A stretch of 64,000 nt of DNA from Thinopyrum elongatum (Eukaryota; Streptophyta; Magnoliopsida; Poales; Poaceae), in contig CM022297.1 in NCBI GenBank assembly GCA_011799875.1, positions 368,137,105-368,201,104 on the forward strand. Direction: 5' to 3'. The translations under genes were made by a program, and so were the position numbers. Numbering within the stretch: position 1 is the first letter of the stretch; each line of letters opens with the position of its first letter. The notes below the pieces were generated by a model. That model was not told the origin of the DNA. It was given only the letters and a program-made list of their open reading frames with translations, and did no database searches. Below, in pieces: positions 44,250-55,721 of this stretch.

Positions 44250-45605
44250 ATGAAGAATTTGAAAGATACCAGAACCAAGATCGTTCCCTCTAAGACGAGG
44301 GGAGGTAAGGAACTGCCATCTAGCTCTGCACTTGATTCACCTTTTGTTTTGAGTAAGCTTGCAACACCACCACATGCTATTAATCCTGATATGTCACAAG
44401 TAATTGATGATGCTACATCTGCTATGAATGATGCTTATGATGATGCTAGTACCTTGCTTGATAAGACTGTGCCGCTAGGTGAATTTCTTGATGAACAACT
44501 TGCTAGAGCTAAGGAAATTGAGAATGCTGAAACTGATGAAGTCTTTGAAACTGAGAATTATGAAACACCTATTAGATCTAGCTCTCCTAGATATGAATTG
44601 CTTGACATACCTGAGGGTTATGTTATGGATGGAGAGGTCGCTAGGGATTTTCTTGCTTGTAAGGATAGAGATGATCTTAAGAAATTGCTAGTCAAGTTGA
44701 AAGAAAAATCTTGGAATGCTAGAATGAAATATGATCCCAAGTTTGCTACTTCACCTATCTTTATTACTGATAAGGATTATGAATTCTCTGTCGACCCAGA
44801 GCTAATTAATCTGGTTGAATCTGATCATTTCCATGGTTATGAAACTGAAACTATTGTGGCACATCTTACTAAATTAAATGATATAGCCACCCTATTTGCT
44901 CATGAGGAAAAAATTCGCTACTATTATATCCTTAAGTTATTTCCTTTCTCGTTAAAGGGTGATACTAAATTATGGTACAATACTCTTGCTCCTGGTTGTG
45001 TGCGTAGTCCCCAGGATATGGTTTATTACTTCTCTGAAAAATATTTTCCTGCTCATAAGAAACAAGTTTCCTTACAGGAAATATTTAACTTTGTGCAAAT
45101 TGAAGAAGAGAGTCTCCCACAAGCTTGGGGGAGGCTTCTTCAATTACTTAATGCTTTTCCTGATCATCCTCTCAAGAAAAATGAAATACTTGATATCTTC
45201 TATAATGGACTAACCGATGCTTCTAGGGACTTCCTAGATAGTTGTGCTGGTTGTGTTTTCAGGGAACGAACTGTTGAACAAGCTGAAGAATTATTGAATA
45301 ACGTATTGAAGAATTATGATGATTGGAAACTTCCTAAACCCACTCCGAAGAAGAGGGGTATATTATTTCTTAGTCCCGAAGATATGCAAGAAGCAAAGAA
45401 ATGTATGAAGGAAAAAGGTATTAAAGCTGAAGATGTTAAGAATTTATCACCTATTGAAGAAATACATGGTCTTGACACACCACCACAAGTGGTAGAGGTA
45501 AGTTTGATGAAGGTGATATTCCTCACAATAAACACCCTAGTCAATGCTTGCATGAATTTGATAACTACATTAGGAAACAAGATCACTTCAATGCAAATGC
45601 TATGA
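44250..45605 (+). CDS. Gypsy D gag
   Basis: A 451-residue open frame from ATG 44250 (MKNLKDTRTKIVPSKTRGG), 50 bases after the primer site. The retrotransposon gag block FPFSLKGDTKLWYNTLAPG is followed by YFSEKYFPAHK and FYNGLTDASRDFLDSCAG, as in Athila-type elements; no zinc knuckle is seen. It makes the capsid. The last 35 residues (after VVEVS, about 45500) look out of frame: the natural continuation is in the next frame from 45548, so a one-base indel near 45495 has broken a single gag-protease protein. Confidence 0.85.
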   Translation: MKNLKDTRTKIVPSKTRGGKELPSSSALDSPFVLSKLATPPHAINPDMSQVIDDATSAMNDAYDDASTLLDKTVPLGEFLDEQLARAKEIENAETDEVFETENYETPIRSSSPRYELLDIPEGYVMDGEVARDFLACKDRDDLKKLLVKLKEKSWNARMKYDPKFATSPIFITDKDYEFSVDPELINLVESDHFHGYETETIVAHLTKLNDIATLFAHEEKIRYYYILKLFPFSLKGDTKLWYNTLAPGCVRSPQDMVYYFSEKYFPAHKKQVSLQEIFNFVQIEEESLPQAWGRLLQLLNAFPDHPLKKNEILDIFYNGLTDASRDFLDSCAGCVFRERTVEQAEELLNNVLKNYDDWKLPKPTPKKRGILFLSPEDMQEAKKCMKEKGIKAEDVKNLSPIEEIHGLDTPPQVVEVSLMKVIFLTINTLVNACMNLITTLGNKITSMQML

Positions 45606-46989
45606 AACAATTGAAACAAAATTCTGATATGATTGCTCGCTTGAGTGACTTGTTATTTAGAATTACAAATGTTGTTACAGGTGTAGGAAAACATGCTTCT
45701 ATGGTTCGAACCCTGTTAGAACAAGTTGCTAAATCTCAAAGTGAGCTACTTAATGAAATGAATCATAATATGAATGATTATGCTGTTAGAGTAGCAACTA
45801 GAGGAGGAAAAATGACTCAGGAGCCACTTTATCCTGAAGTTCGCCCTCAAAGAATTGTACAAGACTCCCAAAGAATTAATACCGATGCTCCTAGTCCTTC
45901 TAAAAAGAAAAATACAAAGAAAAATGATAGGACTTTGCATACCTCTAGTGAACCTGAAGTAGAGAAACCTTCTGAGAATAATAATGATGTTTCTATTTCT
46001 GAAGCTGAAACTCAATCTGGCAATGAACATTCACCTAGTGATAATGATGATGTTCAAGAAGGCACCGAATCAGACAATGATAAAGAACCAGATAATGATG
46101 TTGAAATAGAACCTGCTGTTGATCTAGATAACCCACAATTCAAAAATAAACGCTATGATAAAAGATATTTTGTTGCTAGAAAACATGGCAAAGAAAGAGA
46201 ACCATGGGTTCAGAAACCTATGCCCTTTCCACCTAAACCATCTAAGAAAAAAAATGATGAAGAATCTGAACGCTTTGCTGAAATGCTTAGGCCAGTCTTT
46301 TTGCGTACTCGTTTGACTGATATTTTAAAGATGGCCCCTTATGCTAAGTATATGAAAGATATTATCACTAATAAAAGAAAAATACCTAAAGCTGAAATCT
46401 CCACCATGCTTGCTAATTATTCTTTTAAGGATAGAGTACCTAAAAAATTAGGAAATCCGGGAATACCAACTATACCTTGCTCCATCAAAAGAAATTATGT
46501 CAAAACTGCTTTATGTGATTTGGGAGCCGGTGTTAGTGTTATGCCTTTCGCTTTATATAAAAGAATTGATTTGAATAAACTCACACCTACTGAAATATCA
46601 TTGCAAATGGCTGAAAAATCAACTGCCATACCTATTGGTATTTGTGATGATGTGCCCGTTGTTTTCGCAAATGTTACTATCTTAACAGACTTTGTTATAC
46701 TTGAGATGCCCGAGGACGACAACATGTCGATTATCCTTGGTAGACCCTTCTTGAATAGTGTAGGGGCTGTTATTGATTGCAATAAAAGCAAAGTCACTTT
46801 CCATATCAATGGTAATGAGCATACGGTGCACTTTCCAAAAAAAAACAATTTCAAGTGAACGGTATTAATGTTATTGAAAAATCTCCGACAATTACTATTG
46901 GAAGTTTTCAACTCCTTCTACCTACTGTCAAGAAGAAATATGAAATACTTATTGTTGGGGATATGCATATCCCCGTTGAGGTAACTTAG
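45548..46989 (+). pseudogene. Gypsy D gag tail and protease
   Basis: Open from 45548 to 46858 (436 residues): a gag-like tail (HEFDNYIRKQDHFNANAMK), an acidic Ser/Asn/Asp-rich stretch (about 45940-46130), a basic block, then aspartic protease with DLGA at 46517-46528 and ILGRPFLNSVGAVIDC. A frameshift in the A run near 46845 ends it at 46858; the other frame continues as NGINVIEKSPTITIGSF to VEVT and a stop near 46989. Autonomous relatives would pass into reverse transcriptase here; D does not. Confidence 0.82.
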
Positions 46990-47209
46990 TGTTTTACGAA
47001 AGTTCTTCGGGTTCATGTTAATCGAAAGTGGTTGTTAATACGACTTGATCAACCTTATTAATGGATTATTTTCGAGAGGCATGTGGTCGATGAATTTAGT
47101 AAGCACAACCTTCTGTACCCACTTCTTATTTTGTGTTATTTTTAGTTAAATGCAATAAAATGCCATGTTTATCCTGTTTTCTGAATTTTCCGTGTAATAA
47201 AAAAATGAC

Positions 47210-47420
47210 CCAAAAATAGAAGTGCTCAGAATGCCCTGAAATTTTGACATGATTTTTTATGAATATTTATGAATTTTTTATGCAATTAACACCACAGGGG
47301 GGTGCCCCTGGTGCCCACTAGGCACCAGGGCGTGCCAGCTAGTCCAGGCGCGCCATGGTGGGTAGTGGGCCCCACAAGGCCCCCCTCACTTATCCCTTTA
47401 GTCCACTTCGTCACCTACCT
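47210..47420 (+). promoter_or_regulatory. LTR-like internal cassette of D upstream of its 3' ORF
   Basis: Aligns by eye with D's own LTR from about 42918: CAAAAATAGAAGTGCTCAGAA here against CAAAAATAAAAGTTCTCGGAA there, then an AT-rich stretch, then a GC-rich hairpin (47313-47370) whose arms GCCCACTAGGCACCAGGG and GGTGGGTAGTGGGCCCC match D's LTR hairpin rather than B's. It precedes the ORF at 47778 by about 360 bases. An internal promoter is inferred. Confidence 0.5.
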
Positions 47421-47777
47421 CCAAAAAATCACACCATCTCTCTCTCGCTCTCTCTCGTGTTCTTGCTCTCAAACCCGCGGATTTCGATCTCTTTGCTCGA
47501 AGCTCTGTTTCCGAAACTGTTTTGGGGGATTGTTACTTGGTATGTGACTTCTCCATTGCTCCAATTAGTTTTTGTTCTAGCGGTTCATATTTTGAGTAAT
47601 TAGCTACTCTTGGTGTTGTTGTAAATGAGCTTGCATGTTGAATTCTTTGAGTTCCAAGTAGTTTGAATGCTTGATATAGCCTCTAGACACCCATATGAGT
47701 AGTTGCTATCAATTTTGTTAAGTTTTGTTGAAATCATTTTGTGTCTCAAAAATTTTCAGAAATTTGTTTTTAGGAAA

Positions 47778-48728
47778 ATGGATTTCTTTCGAAGGAGTTC
47801 ATCTAAGAAAAATACAAAGGGAGTCACCAGTGAATCATCTTATGGTGATATCAACACTCTGTGATGGACGGAGGTCCGGTCGTATGAGTGGCTACACATT
47901 GCTTTCATGGATGAAGCCGGATTCCGCCAAGAGTTTGCGCAATTCATTGCAAATGCTAGGCTTACCGACTTCCTCACGGATGAGTGTGAACAACACCATG
48001 TTCTTACAAATTCCTTTGTGCAAAATTTCCATTTCTTAAATAGGAACAATCCCCCTGTGGTGCGGTTTAATTTATACTCTGAAACTCATCAATTACCGCT
48101 TACTGAATTTTGTGAGATATGCTTAATTCCCTCTGATGGGGAGTTAAGAGAACCTAGACCAACGGAGTTTGAGGGTTTCCTCCGCACCCTAACTGTGGGT
48201 GACGAGAGGGGTGTGTCGAAAGGCACCGCCACTAGCTTGCAGTTTCCTTCTGTGCACTATTTTGCTTTATTTATAGCAAAATGCTTGACTGCTAGAGAGA
48301 AGGGCAGTATACTCAGTGCACCCGACCTTGCCATTTTATGCCGTGTATTGCATGATGATCACACCTTTAGCCTAGGGGCAATCATAGCACGTCGTCTGCA
48401 CAATAATAGAACTAAAGGTAAAATTCATGGTGGTATTTATGCTACTCGCTTGGCTAGGCGCTTTAACATTCCGCTATGCCAACATGATTATTTGTTGCCT
48501 AGAGTTTATCTAGACCACCAGTCGATGGTGGACCACCAATTTCTTGATAACACTGAACTATTAGAGCCTCTTCGATATAACTTGGTGTTCAGTGTGAACA
48601 CCCATGATATTATCCCGTTACCTGCACCTGCTTTATTTGATTCCATTGCCAGAAACGGATACAAGGTCATGCTGGCGGACATTATCGCTTACCTAGACGC
48701 ACACGCCACGGCAGAGGAGGAGCCCTAG
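47778..48728 (+). pseudogene. Gypsy D 3' ORF, Athila ORF1-like
   Basis: Starts at ATG 47778 (MDFFRRSSSKKNTKG); one in-frame TGA at about 47862, then open from 47907 to 48728 (273 residues). Blocks: MDEAGFRQEFAQFIANARL, QHHVLTNSFVQNFHFL, LPLTEFCEICLIPSDGEL, KGKIHGGIYATRLARRF, ending HATAEEEP. By recognition this belongs to the Athila ORF1-like proteins of grass Gypsy elements. No catalytic motif or transmembrane segment is seen; function unknown. It sits where full Athila elements place the envelope-like ORF, but here directly after gag-protease. Confidence 0.75.
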
Positions 48729-49556
48729 GAGTGGGACGCTCAGGTGCCTCCGCCCCAGCACTTTGACATTGGACCGGATGGCTGCTATGGGTGGTGATTA
48801 CCAAGCTAGTCCAAAAGCCTAAGCTTGGGGGAGTACGTATTTCCACCGACATTACATTCAAGTTCACACATTTCGGTTGTCGGTGTCCACACTTTTTTCA
48901 TTGTATTATCCATGGTAGTTTTATTTTTCTCGCTTTCTTCTTGTGTGTTTGAAATTTTTTGAGAAAATCCAAAAATATTTCTCGCTCCTTTTCGGTTTTC
49001 CTTTCTAGATTAAATTAGTAGTAGCATTAAAAGAAAACCCAAAAAGATTTCTCGTTCTTCTTTTGCTTGTTGAGAGCTTTCCCGTGTAAATAGTTTTTCT
49101 CATTTTTTTTCCTTCTTTAATTTGCTTTCTTCAAGAAAAACTAAAAACTCCAAAAATATTTCAGTGTGTTTCTCTGAAATTCTTTTCTTTTTGTTGAGTC
49201 GAATCTAGGGGAAGACCACGATGAAAATGTTGAGTGGTTCTCATATGCATTATTATGGATCTAACAAAGAGCCCAAATTATTTTATCTTTTCCTTTGAAT
49301 AAAATGTTGTAGATTCCATCTTAGTCCACGACACTCTTGCACAATTATTATTTTCATATCATTCGGTTGTGCAAGTGAAAGGCAATAATGATGATATATG
49401 ATGAAGTGACTGTGGCAGGAAAAGTGGGTATGAACTCAACTTGTTTTTGTTTTTGTAAATATGTTTAACTCAGTATCCATGATTCAGGATATTATGATTG
49501 AACATGTTTATGATGATAATTAGAGATTATAGTCGCTCATGCCATGCTTAAGTAGT
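48729..49556 (+). other. Gypsy D 3' non-coding region
   Basis: No gene. AAGCTTGGGGGAG at about 48822 copies the tract found twice in B. The sequence up to GTCGCTCATGCCATGCTTA is D interior, broken by LTR H. Confidence 0.65.
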
Positions 49557-50463
49557 TGATACGTCTCCGTCGTATCTATAATTTTTTATTGTTTCATGCC
49601 AATATTATACAACTTTCACTTACCTTTGGCAACAATTTATATGATTTTTTTGGGACTAACATATTGATCCAGTGCCCAGTGCTAGTTCCTGTTTGTTGCA
49701 TGTTTTTTTCGTAGAATATCCATATCAAAAAAAGTCCAAATGCGATAAAAATTTATGGAGAATTATTTTGGAATATATGTGATTTTTGGGAGGTGGAATC
49801 AACGCAAACGGAGGCCCACGGCCTCCACTAACCACCAGGGCGCGCCAACACCCCCCGGCGCGCGGTGGTGCCTAGTAGGCACCTCGTAAGTCAGTTGGGG
49901 CTCTTCTTCAGGCGCAAGAAATATAATTTATGGAAAAAAGCCGTGTAAAAGTTTCAGCCCGATCGGAGTTACGGATCTCCGGGAATTTAAGAAACGGTGA
50001 AGGGCGAGAAAACAGGAATGCGAAACAGAAGAGAACAGAGAGAGAGAGAGAGATCCAATCTCGGAGGGGCTCCCGCCCCTCCGCCACCATGGAGGCCATG
50101 GACAAGAGGGGGAACTCTCCTCCCATCTTGGGGGGAGGCCAAGGAAGAAGAAGAAGAAGGAGGGGGGCTCTGTCCCCCTCTCTCCCGGTGGCGCCGGAGT
50201 GCCGCTGGGGCAACAATCGTCACGACGATCTACACCAACAACTTCGCTGCCGTCAACACCAACTCTCTCCCCGTCTATGCAGCAGTGTAACACCTCTTTT
50301 CCCCGCTGTAATCTCTAATTAAACATGATGCTCGATGCTATATACTATTTCCCAATGATATGTGGCTATCCTATGATGTTTGAGTACATCCGTTTTGTCC
50401 TATGGGTTAGGTTAATTGATGATTGTGATTGGTTTGAGTTATATATTTTATTTTGGTGATGTC
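49557..50463 (+). repeat. LTR H: partial Gypsy LTR (plus)
   Basis: Begins TGATACGTCTCCGTCG and includes a hairpin at 49824-49880. It is cut at 50463 by LTR G, whose sequence in the other orientation shows what should follow. No polypurine tract lies before it and its sequence differs from D's LTR, so it is a separate insertion into D. Frames across 49908-50322 are GC-rich LTR sequence. Confidence 0.75.
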
Positions 50464-51268
50464 TGATAACCCACAAGTATAGGGGATCATTTGTAGCCCT
50501 TTTCTATAAATAAGAGTGTCGAACCCAATGAGGAGCTGAAGGTAGAATCAATATTCCCTCAAGTTCTATCGACCACCGTTACAACTCTATGCACACTTAG
50601 CGTTTGCTTTACCTAGAACAAGTATGAAACTATTTTGTAGGTGTGATGCTAGAACTACTTTGCAAGAATAATACTATGAGTACTTTGCGAGATAATAAAA
50701 TTAGTTGTTTAGTAAATAGCTTTTTTCAAACAAGAAGGTTATTTGTCCCTAGGCAATCGATAACTAAATTGGTAATCATTATTGCAATTTTATATGAGGG
50801 AGAGGCATGAGCTAACATACTTTTCGTACTTGGATCATATGCACTTATGATTGAAACTCTAGCAAGCATCCGCAACTACCAAAGATCATTAAGGTCAAAC
50901 CCAACCATAGCATTAAGTATCAAGTCCTCTTTACTCCCATACACAACAACCCACTTACTCGAGTCTGTGCTTCTGTCACTCACACCACCCACCATAAGCT
51001 AATCATCAACATATTGCAACACCCTACAGTGGGGATCCCTCACGTTTGCTCGACATGGAGGGCACCATAGGACAGCACCAAAATAAAACATAGAACTCAA
51101 ACCAACCACGATCATCAATTAACCAATAGGAAAAAACGGATCTACTCAAACATCATAGGATAGCCATATGTCATTGGGAAATAATATATAGCATTGAGCA
51201 CCATGTTTAAGTAGAGATTACAGTGGGGAAAAGCGGTGTTACACCGCTGCATAGAGGGGGAGAGAGTT
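50464..51268 (-). repeat. LTR G: partial Gypsy LTR (minus), left part
   Basis: Begins TGATAACCCACAAGTATAGG, the reverse complement of a Gypsy LTR end. Its inner part (about 51080-51260) is the inverted copy of H (about 50280-50460). It is interrupted by F at 51269 and resumes at 59510. Confidence 0.8.
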
Positions 51269-52148
51269 TGATGCAGAGCAACCTTCCATCATCCCCATGG
51301 ACTCTACACCAACGCATCAAGCACCACATGGACCTATGACAAGAGCTCGAGCATGCGCAATGGAAACCGAGGTGAACTCCTTCTTACTTAACATGCATAT
51401 GGATACAAGTGGAACTTGGTTGCTACTTCACCAAAATGCACTATGTATCATTAGGTACGAAGAGGAACACTCCCAAGCAGCTAAGGAGCATCACCAAGGA
51501 GAAGGAGAAGCACCCCAAGACCTCGAGGAAGAAGATGGAGTCCAAAAGGAGCAAGTGTGCAAGTCCCAGGCGACCCCGTGCGCACGAGCCCCCGAGACCC
51601 CGTGCCCACGGGATACTCAGATAGTTGGCATTGTAGCACCCCATGCGCACGGGCGTGTACCGTGCACATGGGACCCCCATGCGCACGGGCCCAACTAACC
51701 CCGTGCGCACGGGCTCTACAGGATGGACGGCTGTGATTGCTGTTTCGGCCTCCACTTCATCCACTTCGCCCTATACCTATATATTCCGTACCTAGGGCCA
51801 TGTTTAGGGTTAGCAAAGACATATGTGAGATATTTGAGAGCTTTGCTCCTTCTACCACTCCATTGGAGATCAAGACCTCTTAGGAGAGGATCCACTTGTG
51901 GATTTCAAGACCTCCTCTTGGAGAAGATTATCATCATCAATACCTCATCTCTTAGGAATGGGAAGAACCATTACCTAGTGTTTGTTTCCTTTGATTGTTC
52001 ATGTATTCATGTGGATCTATGTGTTTACTATTCTAGTAGATGTGTGATTGGGTTTTGTTGGAGTGAATTCCTTTTTGTGTTCTTGGTGTTCATCCCTTTT
52101 CCCCCTCCAAGTGTGAAAAGATCCCTCTTAGGGTTCCACCCTACAACA
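51269..52148 (+). repeat. 5' LTR of Gypsy F
   Basis: Starts TGATGCAGAGC and ends CCCTACAACA. It keeps about 130 bases matching the end of the pol frame (51297-51420), an array of palindromic CCCGTGCGCACGGG-type motifs (51571-51720) and TATATATT at 51778-51785. Confidence 0.9.
51778..51785 (+). promoter_or_regulatory. TATA box of the F LTR
   Basis: TATATATT, just after the palindrome array; repeated in the 3' LTR near 59135. Confidence 0.55.
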
Positions 52149-52151
52149 TCT

Positions 52152-52164
52152 TGGTATCATGAGC
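52152..52164 (+). other. Primer binding site of F (tRNA-Met type, variant)
   Basis: TGGTATCATGAGC, three bases inside the LTR end; the standard site is TGGTATCAGAGC. Confidence 0.7.
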
Positions 52165-53530
52165 AAGGTTGATTCACATCTTGGAGTCCCTACCCCCCAT
52201 TTGCTAGCTTGATTTTGTTGTTTTTCGTCCTAATCCGAAAATCCCCACCAAAAATAGCCCCAAATTTTTTCTTGCAATTTGTTAGATCTTGTGAGATTTG
52301 GTTGATTTGATTCACGAATTTGGTGTTTGACAAGTGGATCTGCCCCTTACCACCATTCCCCACCCTTCCCACCAGTGATTTTGGTCAAATTTTGCACAAA
52401 AACCACGCATCCGAAGGTTTTCATCCGCTCCCAGAACACCGCGTGCGCACGGGCCATCAGGACCCCATGCACACAGGACCCAGTGCACACGGGCATCACT
52501 TACCCCGTGCGCACGGACCATACAGAGCAGTTCGGCTAGCACCCTTTTTCCACCATTTTGCCTTACACCACCACACTTGATCTTCCGCACTACTTCTCGT
52601 GGGTGTTTGAGCTTTTGGGTTGCGGTTCACACGTGTACTAAGGTGTTTCGGCTACTTAGGCGCGATTGGACGTCATCATCACCGCCACTCGCCATCGACT
52701 CGGACTCCACATCGACTTCGACAACTCCATCTTCATACCAACTATAAGCAAGGGCGATAACATCGACGACACCTTTGTTTTCCCCTTGCCATTACCTTGA
52801 TAGCCTCGAGCCTCTTTTGCATAGCTTACCCATCGAGACTAGCGAGTTGAGAATTGCCCGGCCATGCCTTAGTGCACCTTTAGTGTTATGTCTCTCCCAT
52901 GCATATCCTACTTGTTGGTTCGCATTACCGGCTCACATATCAAGCATTGTGGCATAGTAAAAAAAAAGCTTTTAAGCAAAAGAAAAAGAAGAGAAGCATA
53001 GAGCTTGTAAGCAATAGCATCGAGCCTCATAGCAGAGTTACATCATCTTAGTCACGACATACTTAAGCATACTTGGGATAGTAGACTACCCGTTTCTCTC
53101 TTAGGTTGGTGCACTAGCATATCTAGCCCATTAGAGCAATCGAGCTATGTCTTTCTAGTATCCGTGCAACAAGAAATTTATCCGTGATTCCACATCTTGT
53201 GCTCCTTCCTTGGTTGAGCGGATCCCATTTATCTTCCGTGTGTGTCTCCCTCGTGATATCCTTGGGTTTGATCTATTTGTCTTACTTGCGATTTGTGCAT
53301 CTTTTCAACTTTTTCAACATCTTGACTAACATTTGCTTGAATTATTTGTACCACTTTCCTACCCGAGATCCATCATAAGCCTTTTACTTGTAGGTGTGAG
53401 AAACAAAACCCGGTACCAATTCTACTATTATAGTATCACGTGGGATCGTACTTGATACATCGACAATCTTCCGAAAAGGTATCTTTGGTATTGTTCTCCC
53501 ATTTTTCCTACTCACCACCACTTCGACATA
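52165..53530 (+). other. Untranslated leader of Gypsy F
   Basis: About 1.37 kb with no gene. CGTGCGCACGG-type palindromes recur at 52437-52532. The rest is unremarkable, with no domain in the short frames. Confidence 0.65.
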
Positions 53531-55718
53531 ATGGATAGGCCTTCTTCTTCAGCGAACCCTCTCTTCGACGAAAGATGACGAACGCGACTTCGTCACCAAG
53601 AATCACTTCTTCATCGCGCAATGAGCTCTACATCAAGAAAGTGAAGCTTTGGGTGATCACATCGAGCAACTCGCCACCGACCTACGACAATCGAAAGCAA
53701 GACAAAGGGACTAACTCGACGCCAAGATCTCCAAATAAATGGAAGAATTCCGCAACATGATCGTGAGCCGCGCGTCTTCCTCAACCTCTTGACCAAGACG
53801 GCGCCACTCAAATCGTCACTCGTCGTCATACTCTTCTTCCGATGCGAGTCCTCCTCGACATGATGACACTCAAGATCGCCAAGATCAAGAAAATCCTTTC
53901 CATGGCAATGGACTACAAGACCGAGTACGAGCACGTGAGCAGGCAAGACGCCAACAACAAGAAGCTATGGATCAAGAGCAACCACCACCACCTCATAAAC
54001 GTCAACCATCTCAAGACGGCGATGCAATCCGGCAAGAGCAACAAAGTCGAGAAACACAAGCTCAAGCAGCTCAAGAAGCACTCCGTGAATCAACTCGAGC
54101 CATTGCCCAACAAAGCCATCAAGTACGTGAGCAAGAGGAAGCACTTCGTCAAGCACGACAAGAAGAAGCCGAACGAAATTAAGAACAACAAGACAGGCGA
54201 AACCAGGAACATATGCCTCGACCTCCTCCACGGCAAGCCCGTTGTCTCGACGAAGATCCTTCTCCATGTCAAGAGCGACATCAAGCGGACCGAGTGCTTG
54301 AAGACCCTCTCCCACTCCAAGAGTGACATCACAACCGCTACTATGATGAAGAACTCCGCTACGACAAGCTCAAGTTCACCATGCCCAAGTTCTCCGGAAG
54401 CAACGACCCCGATGAATATCTCTCCTGGGCATTGAAAGTTGACAAGATTTTACGTGTCCACAACTACGACAAGGAAAAGAAGATCGCCATGGCATCCCTC
54501 GAGTTTCAAGACTACGTCCTCATTTGGTGGGAACAAGTGATCAAACGAAGAAGGGAGAAGGATGAACCACCCATCACGACTTGGACACAAATGAAGGACG
54601 TCATGCGAGCTCGCTTCATGCCTACACACTACACCCGTGATCTCTTCAAGAAGTTGCAACTCCTTAAGCAAGGCACGAAGACGATGGAAGAATACTATCA
54701 AGAGATGGAAATTGCCATGATACGAGCCAATGTCAAAGAAGATGATGAGCAAACAATGGCCGGCTTCTTGAACGGCCTCAACCACCCAATAAGGAAGATT
54801 GCCGATTTCCAACCCTACTCCAAACTTCTCGAGCTAGTTCACCAAGCGACCAAGGTGGAGGGACAAGTGCAAGAAGACTTCAAGTACGCCAAGTACTCAT
54901 CCAAGACATACGACTCATACATCCAAGCTTCCTCAACTACGACACCTCCTACCTCGACTAGAGCATCACCAAGTACCGGCGACAAGTCAAGTTCAAAGCA
55001 AGCGACGCCTTCCCCGACTCATCCTCCGGCAAGCAACTACAAGAACAAGACTACCTCTTCTTCGGCACCACCGGATGATCCCGTCAAGACAAGTTCTCTC
55101 AAGTGCATCACATGTGGTGTTCGTGGACACAAGTCTTTCCAATGCATCAACCGGCGAGCCATGATTGCCAATGATGATGGCACATACGACTCCATGAGTG
55201 AAGACGAGATGGAAGCACTCGAGCACATCGCCATGCACCGCCAAGTGAATGAAGACGAAGATGCTCAAGTCTTTTGTGACAATGATTCAAGTCCCGCTCT
55301 CGTGGTCTCCAAGGTCTTGACACTTCAACACCAACAAGATGAACACCAACATTGCCACATCTTCCACACCAAGGCCGGCATCAATGGTCGTTCCGTGAAG
55401 GTCATCATCGACGGAGGAAGTTGCCACAATTTGGCAAGTGAAGAGCTATGTTCCAAGCTTCAATTGGTCAAGATGAAGCATCCTCGCCCCTACAAGGTCC
55501 AATGGCTTAGCGACTCTGGCACCATTCAAGTGGAGCACACTGTGCAAGTTTCTTTCAAGATCGGCACCTACGAGGACACCCTAGAGTGTGATGTGGTTCC
55601 CATGTCCGTGTGCCATCTTCTCTTGGGAAGACCTTGGCAATTCGACTGCGGCGTCAGCCACAACGGAAGAACAAACCACTATAGCTACAAGATGAAAGGA
55701 AAGGAGTGCGTGCTATGA
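53531..55718 (+). pseudogene. Gypsy F gag with zinc knuckle and protease region
   Basis: ATG 53531 (MDRPSSSANPLFDER) is the likely start but is in another frame from the rest. From about 53800 the pol frame shows a Gln/Arg-rich region (for example MDQEQPPPPHKRQPSQ at 53967), with stops at 54180 (TAA) and about 54324 (TGA). Then gag is open from 54381: FSGSNDPDEYLSWALKVDK, YVLIWWEQVIKRR, RARFMPTHYTRDLFKKL. The CCHC knuckle is at 55104-55145 (CITCGVRGHKSFQC). A protease-like region has IDGGSCHNLASEEL and LLLGRPWQFD. It ends with TGA at 55716, in frame with the following reverse transcriptase piece. Confidence 0.85.
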
Positions 55719-55721
55719 CCT

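Larger units (their letters stand above)
42786..49556 (+). mobile_element. Gypsy element D (Athila-like), non-autonomous, 3' end separated
   Basis: 5' LTR (1386 bp), tRNA-Asp primer site, gag, protease, an LTR-like internal cassette and an Athila-type ORF, then non-coding sequence interrupted by LTR H at 49557. No reverse transcriptase, RNase H or integrase is present between protease (ends near 46989) and the third ORF (47778). It is Fatima-like by recognition. The 3' LTR is not in the window. Confidence 0.85.

Noticed and set aside
49908..50322. Four overlapping frames of 78-130 residues
   Set aside because: GC-rich part of LTR H/G; also found in inverted form, with no protein character.
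49557..50463. LTR H considered as the 3' LTR of Gypsy D
   Set aside because: Its sequence differs from D's 5' LTR after the first 12 bases and no polypurine tract precedes it.
52312..52590. Frames on both strands in the F leader
   Set aside because: Arise from the GC-rich palindrome array; both strands are open because the motif is self-complementary.
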